Positions 54,201 to 62,075 of a DNA stretch of 64,000 nt are shown piece by piece. The first letter of the stretch is position 1, and every line of letters starts with the position of its first letter. The stretch lies in the NCBI GenBank assembly GCA_903887775.1, contig CAISRB010000012.1:62001-126000 (forward strand). Direction: 5' to 3'. This stretch comes from an uncultured Bacteroidales bacterium (GTDB lineage Bacteria; Bacteroidota; Bacteroidia; Bacteroidales; FEN-979). The notes beneath the pieces are model-generated. The model was not told the origin of the DNA. It was given only the letters and a program-made list of their open reading frames with translations, and searched no databases. The position numbers and the translations under genes are program-made.

Positions 54201-54310
54201 CCATACACACCTTTGATTATTTTCAAGGGATGAACCGGGGAGGTTTGTGCTTGCAGTCTATGTGGTTGTATGAGGAGCAAAGAGCCAATCAAAAGAAAAA
54301 TGGCTTTCAT
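51209..54310 (-). CDS. Large type IX secretion substrate with BACON and MAM-like domains
   Basis: 1033 residues. Signal peptide (1-21), a long N-terminal region of unknown fold (about 50-490), two fibronectin-III-like segments (about 500-690), a MAM-like jelly roll (about 695-860, ending YYWAVDDILINGDP), a BACON domain (about 865-945: NTAWTAESNQPWVSV), and a T9SS sorting tail (from about 955: LISIYPNPSNGHIMLVPG). Such proteins bind glycans or act as surface adhesins or hydrolases; no catalytic motif was seen. Confidence 0.8.
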   Translation of the reverse strand: MKAIFLLIGSLLLIQPHRLQAQTSPVHPLKIIKGVYGGLSKPLTEYPGMSSADLKKMEVALSSPGLLASFNGQMQSPAEYWPPQPNGAANAGYYVQTIYKLITVYTKTGQVVSGPVRILDIFQNLPGASTSFVETHAALFYDDQAERWFLSEMTIRALHPYTNYFLIAVSSSSNPAGTWHTYSFQIGETRSAASYGVWGDAYYAADFAATNQNTGVMAFERAPMLTGDTARAIFLNIPWPFWGMDPVVNYGTFAPEGTPGLFISLNDTVESGTKQQIWLYGMHTDWANPANSTIGVVDKIDIEKTNNDINLGNFSVPQKGTSQKLKAVPGYFMHVPQYRNFGSYQSIVCCHTINLDTGQATYHAGIRWYELRKTGSSPWTARQQGTLASDSGHLWLGSISLNGDRTIGIGYTVSGTNTYPSIRYCGQSKTAYAQANSIMDYPEDTILSGRFSQEGSDRWGFESSMAVDASNDKTFWYTNEYIDSANNRATRIASLRFGKYPLVTTLPATDMTVSSATLNGTINPNGLASTWHFEWGTTTSYSDSSANVSAGSGNTVLPVNFDLGGLGFGITYHYRIVGENSEGRLEGNDMTVIPGAAVITTRPVSSVETTSAVSGGDITSDGGTAVTERGVCWGKSLNPSVGGKHTSDGQGIGSFISLLDSLERNTSYHVRAYATNTYGPWYGQDRTFSTLCGNYTLPFSESFNNPLLPNCWTIIDHAGNSQVWRVGKLTTGDPMPAFDGDYAYLDSESYGSLGVQYTDLVSPTINCSACINVSLSFKHFFKGDINSTAELAYSADGGLSWATLVTFRSTSTANPETYSSSVPDAAGKSGVMFRWTYQGAFSYYWAVDDILINGDPVNMLGVTPRKQNVDWGPASDIIFNVQSNTAWTAESNQPWVSVTPSGMGSGKLVAFYEENTAHESRTADISVSLTGRPPVVVYLEQARSNLGIEEKPDSLISIYPNPSNGHIMLVPGKVPAKELNITVWDDHGRCILKRKLKDSNKYTLDLTTAAEGIYLIQVSTGTRTVAKKISIIR

Positions 54311-54428
54311 TTACTTCGAGATTAAGATAATAAAGATACATAGAAAATTTCTTTGTAACTTTATCCTTTGGGCTTGCAGATGTTATCTTCGGTCCTGTCA
54401 ATAAATTCAAACCTTAAACATTTTATGT

Positions 54429-54836
54429 ATGAAAACGCTCAATCTTAATCCCTGGTTTTTATTACTTGCAGTGACGGGTCTGTTTGCTGCGATTGTTGCA
54501 TTTAAAACTCCGGCTCAACAGTCTTCAAAGCTGGTCTATATGCAATTTTCAACAATCGAATCAATCATTCCGGGAGGTCTTGGCCGTTCAAAGATGATCA
54601 CTGTGATGCCCGACGGGACAAAAACGGAAGAAGACCTTCAAAATTTTTACAGTATGGTGGGGATCAATTTTGGAAATATTTCGGGCAATAACATTGCTAT
54701 TACGAAGAAGATAAACAACCTGGTGGCCCAGGGCTGGGAGTTCGATAAGGTCATGACCGGCACTCAGAGTCCATCGGATAATAACGGACAGGGGATCTTT
54801 ATCAGCAGGTATTTCTTCAAGCGTGCTGCAGAATAA
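54429..54836 (+). CDS. Small secreted protein of unknown function
   Basis: 135 residues with a signal-like first helix (about 9-25). The mature part (about 105 residues) begins KLVYMQFSTIES and includes INNLVAQGWEFDKVM, a phrase like those of DUF4177-type small domains; no firm family. It stands before the RND genes with a 64-base gap and may not belong to them. Confidence 0.6.
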   Translation: MKTLNLNPWFLLLAVTGLFAAIVAFKTPAQQSSKLVYMQFSTIESIIPGGLGRSKMITVMPDGTKTEEDLQNFYSMVGINFGNISGNNIAITKKINNLVAQGWEFDKVMTGTQSPSDNNGQGIFISRYFFKRAAE

Positions 54837-54900
54837 GCCCATAACGCTTGCCGACAGGCTAATGAGTATTTACAGCAAGGCTTTAAAACAATAAACCGAC

Positions 54901-55950
54901 ATGAAGAAACTCTATTTTACAATTATCGCTTCGGTGGTCATGATCCTGGTTATCGTACTGCTTTTTTTTCTGGGTCATAAAAAAGAAAATTCCGGCCGGC
55001 AGGAGGTACTCAGCGATGTTCCCGTCACTATAGATACAGTAATAAAAAAGTCGCTGACCAATCTTGTGAGCATGGTCGGGCTGATCGATCCCGAAAATGA
55101 CGTTGAAATTATCTCTGAAGCTAAAGGAATGATTACGCGTCTGAATTTCAAGATAGGCGACCAGGTGAAGAAAGGGACCGTACTTGTTGAGGTCGATGAT
55201 GTCGTTATAAAATCGGATATGGCCAGGCAGGAGATCAATTATTTCAAGGCAAAACGCGATTTTGACCGCAATAAAACCCTATACGAACAAAACTCTATTT
55301 CGGCATCCCAGCTCGATATTTCAAGGCTCGATATGCAGGCTGCCGAGAATGACCTGACCAGGGCAAAAAAAGCCCTTGACGACACCAGGGTCAAGGCGCC
55401 TATCAACGGCACCATCAACACTAAAAAAGTCAACGAGGGTTCGTATATCCAGCAGAATTCATCGATCGGCAATATCGTCGATATTTCCACGATGAAGGTG
55501 AAGGTGAGCATCTCAGAAAAAGACGCATTTGTTCTTCATCCGGGCGACAGCGTAGAGATCACAACGGATGTCTACCCGGGCCAGCGGTTTTTGGGTCATG
55601 TCGATAATATCGCTTCGAAAGCCGACGAAGCCCATACGTATCCTGTTGAGATCCATCTCCCGAATAATCCTGCTTTTCCATTGAAAGGAGGTATGTTCGG
55701 GCGGATCAATTTCACTTCCATCACTTCCCGCGACGCTATCGCCATTTCGCGCGACGCCCTGATCGGGAGTGTGAAGAATGCCCAGGTTTTCGTAATCAAG
55801 GGAAATATCGCTTCCCTCAGGAATATAACCATTGGGCGTGAATCGGGACAGCTGCTTGAAGTGCTGAACGGGCTTGAAGAAGGGGAGATGGTAGTGACCA
55901 GCGGCCAGAATAATCTCTCGGATAACCTGAAGGTTATCATTGTCAAATAA
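54901..55950 (+). CDS. RND efflux periplasmic adaptor
   Basis: 349 residues. N-terminal anchor (about 5-24), lipoyl half GMITRLNFKIGDQVKKGTVL, coiled-coil hairpin (about 105-165), second lipoyl half VKAPINGTINTKKVNEGSYI, then beta-barrel and membrane-proximal domains. MdtA/AcrA class. It starts 15 bases before the RND pump gene and would join pump and outer-membrane channel. Confidence 0.9.
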   Translation: MKKLYFTIIASVVMILVIVLLFFLGHKKENSGRQEVLSDVPVTIDTVIKKSLTNLVSMVGLIDPENDVEIISEAKGMITRLNFKIGDQVKKGTVLVEVDDVVIKSDMARQEINYFKAKRDFDRNKTLYEQNSISASQLDISRLDMQAAENDLTRAKKALDDTRVKAPINGTINTKKVNEGSYIQQNSSIGNIVDISTMKVKVSISEKDAFVLHPGDSVEITTDVYPGQRFLGHVDNIASKADEAHTYPVEIHLPNNPAFPLKGGMFGRINFTSITSRDAIAISRDALIGSVKNAQVFVIKGNIASLRNITIGRESGQLLEVLNGLEEGEMVVTSGQNNLSDNLKVIIVK

Positions 55951-55965
55951 TACAAAACATCTGCC

Positions 55966-58900
55966 ATGTCGATAACCGAATTAGCGATAAAACGCCCGTC
56001 ATTTATCATTGTGATCTTTCTGGCCCTTGGAATGCTCGCGGTTTTCGGGTATTACCAGCTTGGCTACGAGCTGCTGCCGAAGATCGATCAGCCTTACGTC
56101 ACCGTCAAAACCCAATACCCCGGTGCCTCACCGGGCGAAGTGGAGAACAATGTCACCCGCCCCATTGAAGATGCCCTTTCAGGGATCGAGAAAGTGAAGA
56201 ATATCAGCTCCACTTCGTACGAAGGACTTTCACTCATCGCCATTGAATTTTACAGGAATGCCACCATTAATGTCGCTGTTCAGGATGTGCAAAGGAAGGT
56301 AAACGAGATCCTCTCGACCCTGCCTAAAGAGGTTAAAACCCCTTCGTTGCTGACCTATTCGGTAAGCCAGATCCCGGTGTTGAGGCTTTCGCTTACATCC
56401 AGCCTCTCTCCTGCCCGATTTTACACCCTGGTCGACGACCAGATCAAACCCCGTCTTTCGAGGGTACAGGGTGTTGGAAACATCAGTATCAACGGCGGGC
56501 TGAAAAGGGAGATCAAGGTAAACATCGACGCCCAGAAGGTCAGGTCCTACTCCCTGTCGATAAGCCAGGTAGCCAATTTCATCAACGCGGCCAACCTGGA
56601 TTTCCCGACAGGAAAATTAAAAGATCCTCTTCACCAGTTCGTGGTGCGTGTTGCAGGGAAGTTCACCTCCCTTGAGGAAATGAAGAACCTCGTCGTAGGC
56701 TATTCGAAAGAGGGTGGCGAGATCCGTCTTCGCGATATTGCCGAGATCCATGATGCGACCGTTGACCCCACCCTTATCAGCCGGTTCAACGGCATCAATT
56801 CGCTTGGGCTCGAGATCCAGAAGCAGAACGATGCCAATATGGTCAAGGTGTGTGAGCTTCTGCGGAAGGAATTAAAAGTGCTTGAGGCCGATTATTCGGG
56901 AATAGGCCTTCATTTCGACATTGCCGATGACCAGAGCATATTCACGATGGCGGCAGCCCGTGCCGTGATGGAAGACCTTATGCTTGCTATTTTGCTTGTG
57001 GCTGCCGTGATGTTCCTTTTCCTTCATTCGGTGCGCACCTCGCTCATCGTCATGGTTTCTATTCCCTGTTCTCTCACGACGGCCTTTGTCGTGATGTGGA
57101 TCTTCGGGATGTCGCTTAACCTGTTCACCTTACTGGCTTTGTCGCTGGTCATTGGTATCCTGGTCGACGACAGCATTGTCGTTCTTGAGAACATCTACCA
57201 TCACCTCGAAAAAGGCGAAGACAAGCTCACGGCTTCCATCAGGGGCCGTAACGAGATCGGTTTTGCAGCCATCTCCATTACCTTTGTCGACATCGTGGTA
57301 TTCGTCCCCCTCGCCCTGACCACCGGGCTCATTGGCGATATCATCCGCGGATTCTCCATCATCATCCTCGTTTCGACCCTCACCAGCCTGCTGGTCTCTT
57401 TTACCGTCACCCCCATCCTCGCATCCCGTTTTGCAAAACTTGAATCGATAGATTCTCAAAGCCTTCTGAACCGGTTCGGGAAGGTTTTTGAAGGGGCCTT
57501 CAAATGGCTCACCGACAAGTACGCTCTGATCCTCGGATGGAGCCTGAGAAATCCTTATAAGGTGATGTTCGTCGTTGCCTCTGGCCTCATCATATGCCTG
57601 ATTATCCCCGCGGCCGGACTTACCGGATTTGAATTCATGAAACAGACCGACCGCAGCCAGTTTTCGGTGGCCCTTGAATACGCTCCCGGGACCACTCTTG
57701 AAAGCAACAACCGCCAAAGCAGGAAAATTGAAGAGATCATCTCAACCCTGCCTGAAGTAACTAACATCCTTACCAATGTGGGTAAAGGCAGCGACGGGAT
57801 AAGTACCGATAACGAGACCGAGATCGTAGTCTCCCTCTGTCCGAAAAACGAGCGTTCATTATCTACAGCCGAACTTGGCTCAAAGGTCAAAATACTTACC
57901 GACAAGATCCCCGGGGTGAAAGTGTTTGTAAACCAGATCGGTTTCACAGGCGGGGCCAGCTCGGCTCCGGTCCAGGTAGAGATCACGGGCATCAGTTACG
58001 ACTCGATCATGAAGTCGGCCGACCTGGCCGCAAAAGCACTTATCCTGACTCCCGGCGTTACCTATCTCCGGTTCTCGGCTACCCGAGGTAATCCCGAGAC
58101 CCGTGTCGAGATCGACCGTCAGAAGATGGCAGCCCTCGGCCTGAGTGTCAGCGATGTGGGTTCGGCCCTGCAGGTAGCTCTCACCGGGAATAACGACTCT
58201 AAATACCGCGACGGATCAAACCAGTTTGACATCCGGGTGGCGCTCGACAAATTCGACAGGACGAATCCCGACGATATCGCACATCTTTCGTTTATCAACA
58301 GCAAGAACAAGATCATTGAACTTCAGCAGTTCGCGAACATCTACCAGGCCTCGGGGCCCACGAAGCTGGAGCGCAAGAACCGCAACGCCCTGACCACCGT
58401 GAGCGCATATACCGACGGCTCCCCGGCGGGTTCGGTAGTCCAGGCATTCTCGACCCGGCTTGGCAATAATAAAGCCGGGGGCACCGTGATCAGCTTCGGC
58501 GGAGACCAGGAAGAGATGATGACTTCCTTCATAAGTCTTTTCGTAGCCCTCGTCGCTGCCGTGATCTTCGTATATTTCATCATGGTGATCCTTTACGACT
58601 CCTTTATTTATCCCTTTGTCGTGCTGTTCTCCATCCCTGTAGCCCTTATCGGGGCTATCCTGGCGCTGGCGTTCACCCATAACACGATCAATGTATTTTC
58701 CATCCTGGGCATCATCATGATGGTAGGACTGGTTGCGAAGAATGCCATCCTTATCGTAGACCGTACCAATGAACGAAGGGCCGAAGGCGAATCGATATAC
58801 GATGCTTTGATCGATGCAGGCAAGATGCGTATCCGCCCTATTTTCATGACCACCTTCGCGATGGTCTTCGGGATGCTTCCTATCGCAACTGCTGCCGGTG

Positions 58901-61407
58901 CCGGCGCCGAATGGAAGAACGGACTGGCATGGGCCCTTATCGGGGGACTTACCAGTTCGATGTTCCTTACCCTGGTCGTCGTTCCTATTATTTATGAAAA
59001 AGTTGCCCGTATGATAGAAAAACGTGATGAACGGAAACGATGCAGGCAGGCTGCCGTTCCTGCTGTTGTTACGATAATACTGGCGGTATTTTTCTCCCTG
59101 GCAGGCAACTCTCAGGCAAAAGCGCAGAAACCTCTCGAATTCAACATGCAAACGGTGCACGTCGCTATTGTATTTGACGGTCCGGCCAGGATACATACAC
59201 TTTACCTCGCCACGATAGAGAAAGAGATCAAAAGTCTTATGTCGGGACAGGTTGATATCGTTTTTACCGAGCCGACGGAACTCACTACCGGCAAATGGAC
59301 TATGGAAAGCGTAAAAGCCGTCAACGACAGGCTGCTGGCCGATAATAACGTGGATCTCATTGTATCGCTCGGCGTAATAGCGGCCCATGACCTCTGTCAC
59401 CGGAAAAATCTTCGAAAGCCCGTGATCGCAGCCCCTGTCGTGAATTACCAACTCCAGGGTATTCCTTACAGCCATGGCACAAGCGGTATCAATAACCTGA
59501 CCTACATCCAGCTAAAACCCGCTATTGAAAATGAGTTCGCCGAGATGAAAAAGATCGCGAATTTCGATGATCTTTCGATCCTGGTGAGCAAGGATTATAT
59601 GGACATCCTGAATCCCGAGCACCGGCCTTACACCAATTTCGATACCATCAACGGGGTCAGGATCAATATGATCCTTTGCGACACTTCGGCTCAGGAAATC
59701 ATCAAAGCCCTGCCAAAAGAAACCAATGCAGTTTACGTGGACGCCCTTTTTAAAATGCCTGCCGGGCAATTCAAAACGCTCGTCGATTCACTGACTGCCC
59801 GGAAGCTGCCAAGTTTCGGCTTTGACCAGGGCGACGTTGAGGAAGGCGTGCTTGCTTCATTGTACCCGCGGCTTATCGACCGGCTTTCGAAACGTATCGC
59901 TCTTGACATACAGCAGGTGCTTTTAGGGGAGAATGCTTCTTCGCTGCCGGTTGAACTGCTTTCGGGCAGGGGACTTTTTTTGAACCTGAGCACCTTTGCC
60001 AAACTAGGATTGAAATTACTTTCGTGGGATATTCTTACGGAAGCTACCATCGTCGACCTGGTCAGACAGGACACGTCGGTTCAGTTCATTCAGCTCAGGG
60101 AGGTGATGGCTCTTGCTTCAGACAGCAACCAGGCCCTGGTGGCGAAAAAATTCGAAGTTAAAGCCGGCGCAAAGAATATCGATATCGCGCGATCCAGCCT
60201 GCTTCCCAGCCTCGATGCTTATGCCATGGGGGCATTGAATGACAGTAAAAACTACCAGGCGCCCCAGATGGTATCTGCTACCGGTAGCATCTCACAGTCG
60301 GTTTATTCGGAACCTGTCTGGGCCAACCTCAAAGTCACTACAAAGAACCAGCAGGCATTGGTAGAAGATCTCAACACCCGGGAGCTGGATATCGGAAACC
60401 AGACGGCCAGGGCTTATCTGAGCATTCTCGAAAACAGGCATAATTTCATGCTGTTACTCAATAACCTGATGATCAGCAGATCGAACCTCGAGATCTCGAA
60501 GATGAAAAAAGAATCGGGTTCCGTTGGGGAAAATGAAGTTTACCGCTGGCAGATCGAAGTAGCCAAGGCAAAAAAGGACGTGATCAACGCCTATTCGACT
60601 ATGACCCAGTCGGTATTTACCCTGCTTGAACTGATCCATGTGAGGTACCTCGTTTCGTACAACCTGGCCGATGTGGAGCTTGAGACCTCCGGCCTTCTCA
60701 TAGCCGATCCGGAGTTCAACCGTATCCTCGAAGATCCTATCAGGCTTGATAAACTAAGTAATTTCCTGGTCAGGGAAGGGAAAGACAAATCACCGGTGAT
60801 ACGTCAGTACGACTTTCTGATCGCAGCCCAGCAACGCGCTGCCCGTTCGGCCAACATCTCGAGGTTTATTCCGAATACCACCGCTTCGGGAAGTTATACA
60901 AACCGGTTATACCAGACCATGCCTTCTGACTGGCCCTTCCCTGCTCCTGACGATACATGGAACATCCAGGCCAGGGTTGAGCTCCCACTGTTTACGGGAT
61001 TGAAGAATAACGCCACGATGCAAAAGGCGCGTCTCACACTGGCCCAGCGCAGGAGCGAACGGCAGTCGCAGCTGGATAAGCTCGAATCGGTCATCCGCAG
61101 TAACCTCACCACATTAATGTCGGATTACCTCAGCCATAAGCAATGGCTGATTGCCGAAACCGCCGGCCGGAAAAACCTTGAACTGGTGACCAATCAATAC
61201 CTGCTCGGGAAAAAAAGCATACTCGATGTGCTGGATGCCCAGCAGCAGTTCATTGTCAGCAGCATGTCGCGGAACAATTCATATTACTCCCTGCTGAAGG
61301 ATTATTTTGATCTTCAGCAGTCGCTCGGCCAATTTGACTACCAGCTTTCCGATGCAAACAGGATGGATTACCTTTCCCGTTTGAAAACCTTTATGAACAA
61401 GCCCTGA
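55966..61407 (+). CDS. RND efflux pump fused to periplasmic-binding-like and TolC domains
   Basis: 1813 residues in one open frame. Residues 1-1020: complete RND permease, with helix-4 proton-relay pair D401-D402 in GILVDDSIVVLENI and helix 12 followed by a short tail. Residues 1016-1054: a basic stretch, hydrophobic helix (about 1029-1047) and AKAQ, which looks exactly like a signal peptide. Residues about 1058-1340: an ABC-type substrate-binding-like domain (VHVAIVF, LIVSLGVIAAHDL). Residues about 1345-1813: TolC-type outer-membrane channel. An in-frame ATG at 59011 could also start a separate 798-residue secreted TolC protein. Confidence 0.85.
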   Translation: MSITELAIKRPSFIIVIFLALGMLAVFGYYQLGYELLPKIDQPYVTVKTQYPGASPGEVENNVTRPIEDALSGIEKVKNISSTSYEGLSLIAIEFYRNATINVAVQDVQRKVNEILSTLPKEVKTPSLLTYSVSQIPVLRLSLTSSLSPARFYTLVDDQIKPRLSRVQGVGNISINGGLKREIKVNIDAQKVRSYSLSISQVANFINAANLDFPTGKLKDPLHQFVVRVAGKFTSLEEMKNLVVGYSKEGGEIRLRDIAEIHDATVDPTLISRFNGINSLGLEIQKQNDANMVKVCELLRKELKVLEADYSGIGLHFDIADDQSIFTMAAARAVMEDLMLAILLVAAVMFLFLHSVRTSLIVMVSIPCSLTTAFVVMWIFGMSLNLFTLLALSLVIGILVDDSIVVLENIYHHLEKGEDKLTASIRGRNEIGFAAISITFVDIVVFVPLALTTGLIGDIIRGFSIIILVSTLTSLLVSFTVTPILASRFAKLESIDSQSLLNRFGKVFEGAFKWLTDKYALILGWSLRNPYKVMFVVASGLIICLIIPAAGLTGFEFMKQTDRSQFSVALEYAPGTTLESNNRQSRKIEEIISTLPEVTNILTNVGKGSDGISTDNETEIVVSLCPKNERSLSTAELGSKVKILTDKIPGVKVFVNQIGFTGGASSAPVQVEITGISYDSIMKSADLAAKALILTPGVTYLRFSATRGNPETRVEIDRQKMAALGLSVSDVGSALQVALTGNNDSKYRDGSNQFDIRVALDKFDRTNPDDIAHLSFINSKNKIIELQQFANIYQASGPTKLERKNRNALTTVSAYTDGSPAGSVVQAFSTRLGNNKAGGTVISFGGDQEEMMTSFISLFVALVAAVIFVYFIMVILYDSFIYPFVVLFSIPVALIGAILALAFTHNTINVFSILGIIMMVGLVAKNAILIVDRTNERRAEGESIYDALIDAGKMRIRPIFMTTFAMVFGMLPIATAAGAGAEWKNGLAWALIGGLTSSMFLTLVVVPIIYEKVARMIEKRDERKRCRQAAVPAVVTIILAVFFSLAGNSQAKAQKPLEFNMQTVHVAIVFDGPARIHTLYLATIEKEIKSLMSGQVDIVFTEPTELTTGKWTMESVKAVNDRLLADNNVDLIVSLGVIAAHDLCHRKNLRKPVIAAPVVNYQLQGIPYSHGTSGINNLTYIQLKPAIENEFAEMKKIANFDDLSILVSKDYMDILNPEHRPYTNFDTINGVRINMILCDTSAQEIIKALPKETNAVYVDALFKMPAGQFKTLVDSLTARKLPSFGFDQGDVEEGVLASLYPRLIDRLSKRIALDIQQVLLGENASSLPVELLSGRGLFLNLSTFAKLGLKLLSWDILTEATIVDLVRQDTSVQFIQLREVMALASDSNQALVAKKFEVKAGAKNIDIARSSLLPSLDAYAMGALNDSKNYQAPQMVSATGSISQSVYSEPVWANLKVTTKNQQALVEDLNTRELDIGNQTARAYLSILENRHNFMLLLNNLMISRSNLEISKMKKESGSVGENEVYRWQIEVAKAKKDVINAYSTMTQSVFTLLELIHVRYLVSYNLADVELETSGLLIADPEFNRILEDPIRLDKLSNFLVREGKDKSPVIRQYDFLIAAQQRAARSANISRFIPNTTASGSYTNRLYQTMPSDWPFPAPDDTWNIQARVELPLFTGLKNNATMQKARLTLAQRRSERQSQLDKLESVIRSNLTTLMSDYLSHKQWLIAETAGRKNLELVTNQYLLGKKSILDVLDAQQQFIVSSMSRNNSYYSLLKDYFDLQQSLGQFDYQLSDANRMDYLSRLKTFMNKP

Positions 61408-62075
61408 TGCCCCGCTCTTTTGTCATCGGGGATATTCACGGGAATTACAAACCCCTGAAGGAGCTTTTCAGCAAAGCAGGGTTTGATTATGAAAATGACC
61501 TGCTTATAAGTCTTGGAGACCTGGTTGACCGGGGGCCCGAACCGGTAAAGGTGGTTGATGAACTGATGAAGCTCCGGAATTTTATTAATATCCTGGGAAA
61601 CCATGATTACTGGTGTTTGGACTACCTGAGATCGGGGGCCATTTCGGATGACTGGGTTTTTCAGGGAGGGCATACTTCCGTCGCCGATTATGAGAAATAT
61701 CCTGAAGCCAGGAAGCCTCATCTGGATTTCTACGCATCAGCCAGGCTGTACCATATCGATGCAAAAAACAGGCTGTTCGTTCACGCGGGTTTCGACTATA
61801 AACGTCCTTTCGCCAGTCAGAAAAAAGACACATTGACCCTGCTCTGGGATCGCACTTTATATAAGGCTGCTGCAGAATACCAGGAACAAGGCAAACTGTT
61901 TGATGAGTTCAGGGAGATCTATATCGGCCATTCTCCCACCCAGCTTGTAAGGCAGGATTTGCCAACCCAACTGGCCAATCTCTGGATGATGGATACCGGT
62001 GCAGGGCACAAAGGTTTACTAAGCCTTATGGATATTGACACAAAGGAAACCTGGCAAAGCAGCTGCGTGTTTTAA
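61407..62075 (+). CDS. Metallophosphoesterase, serine/threonine-phosphatase type
   Basis: 222 residues. GDIHG (8-12), GDLVDRG and GNHDYW are the dimetal-site motifs of PPP-type phosphatases; GHSPT and VHAGF complete the set. Cytosolic; substrate could be phosphoproteins or a dinucleotide. The ATG shares a base with the stop of the efflux fusion gene (TGATG), so the two are coupled, though a functional link is unclear. Confidence 0.85.
   Translation: MPRSFVIGDIHGNYKPLKELFSKAGFDYENDLLISLGDLVDRGPEPVKVVDELMKLRNFINILGNHDYWCLDYLRSGAISDDWVFQGGHTSVADYEKYPEARKPHLDFYASARLYHIDAKNRLFVHAGFDYKRPFASQKKDTLTLLWDRTLYKAAAEYQEQGKLFDEFREIYIGHSPTQLVRQDLPTQLANLWMMDTGAGHKGLLSLMDIDTKETWQSSCVF

Noticed and set aside
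57130-59475. Long antisense frames inside the RND gene
   Set aside because: They are shadows of the GC-richer RND coding sequence, without start context or family similarity.
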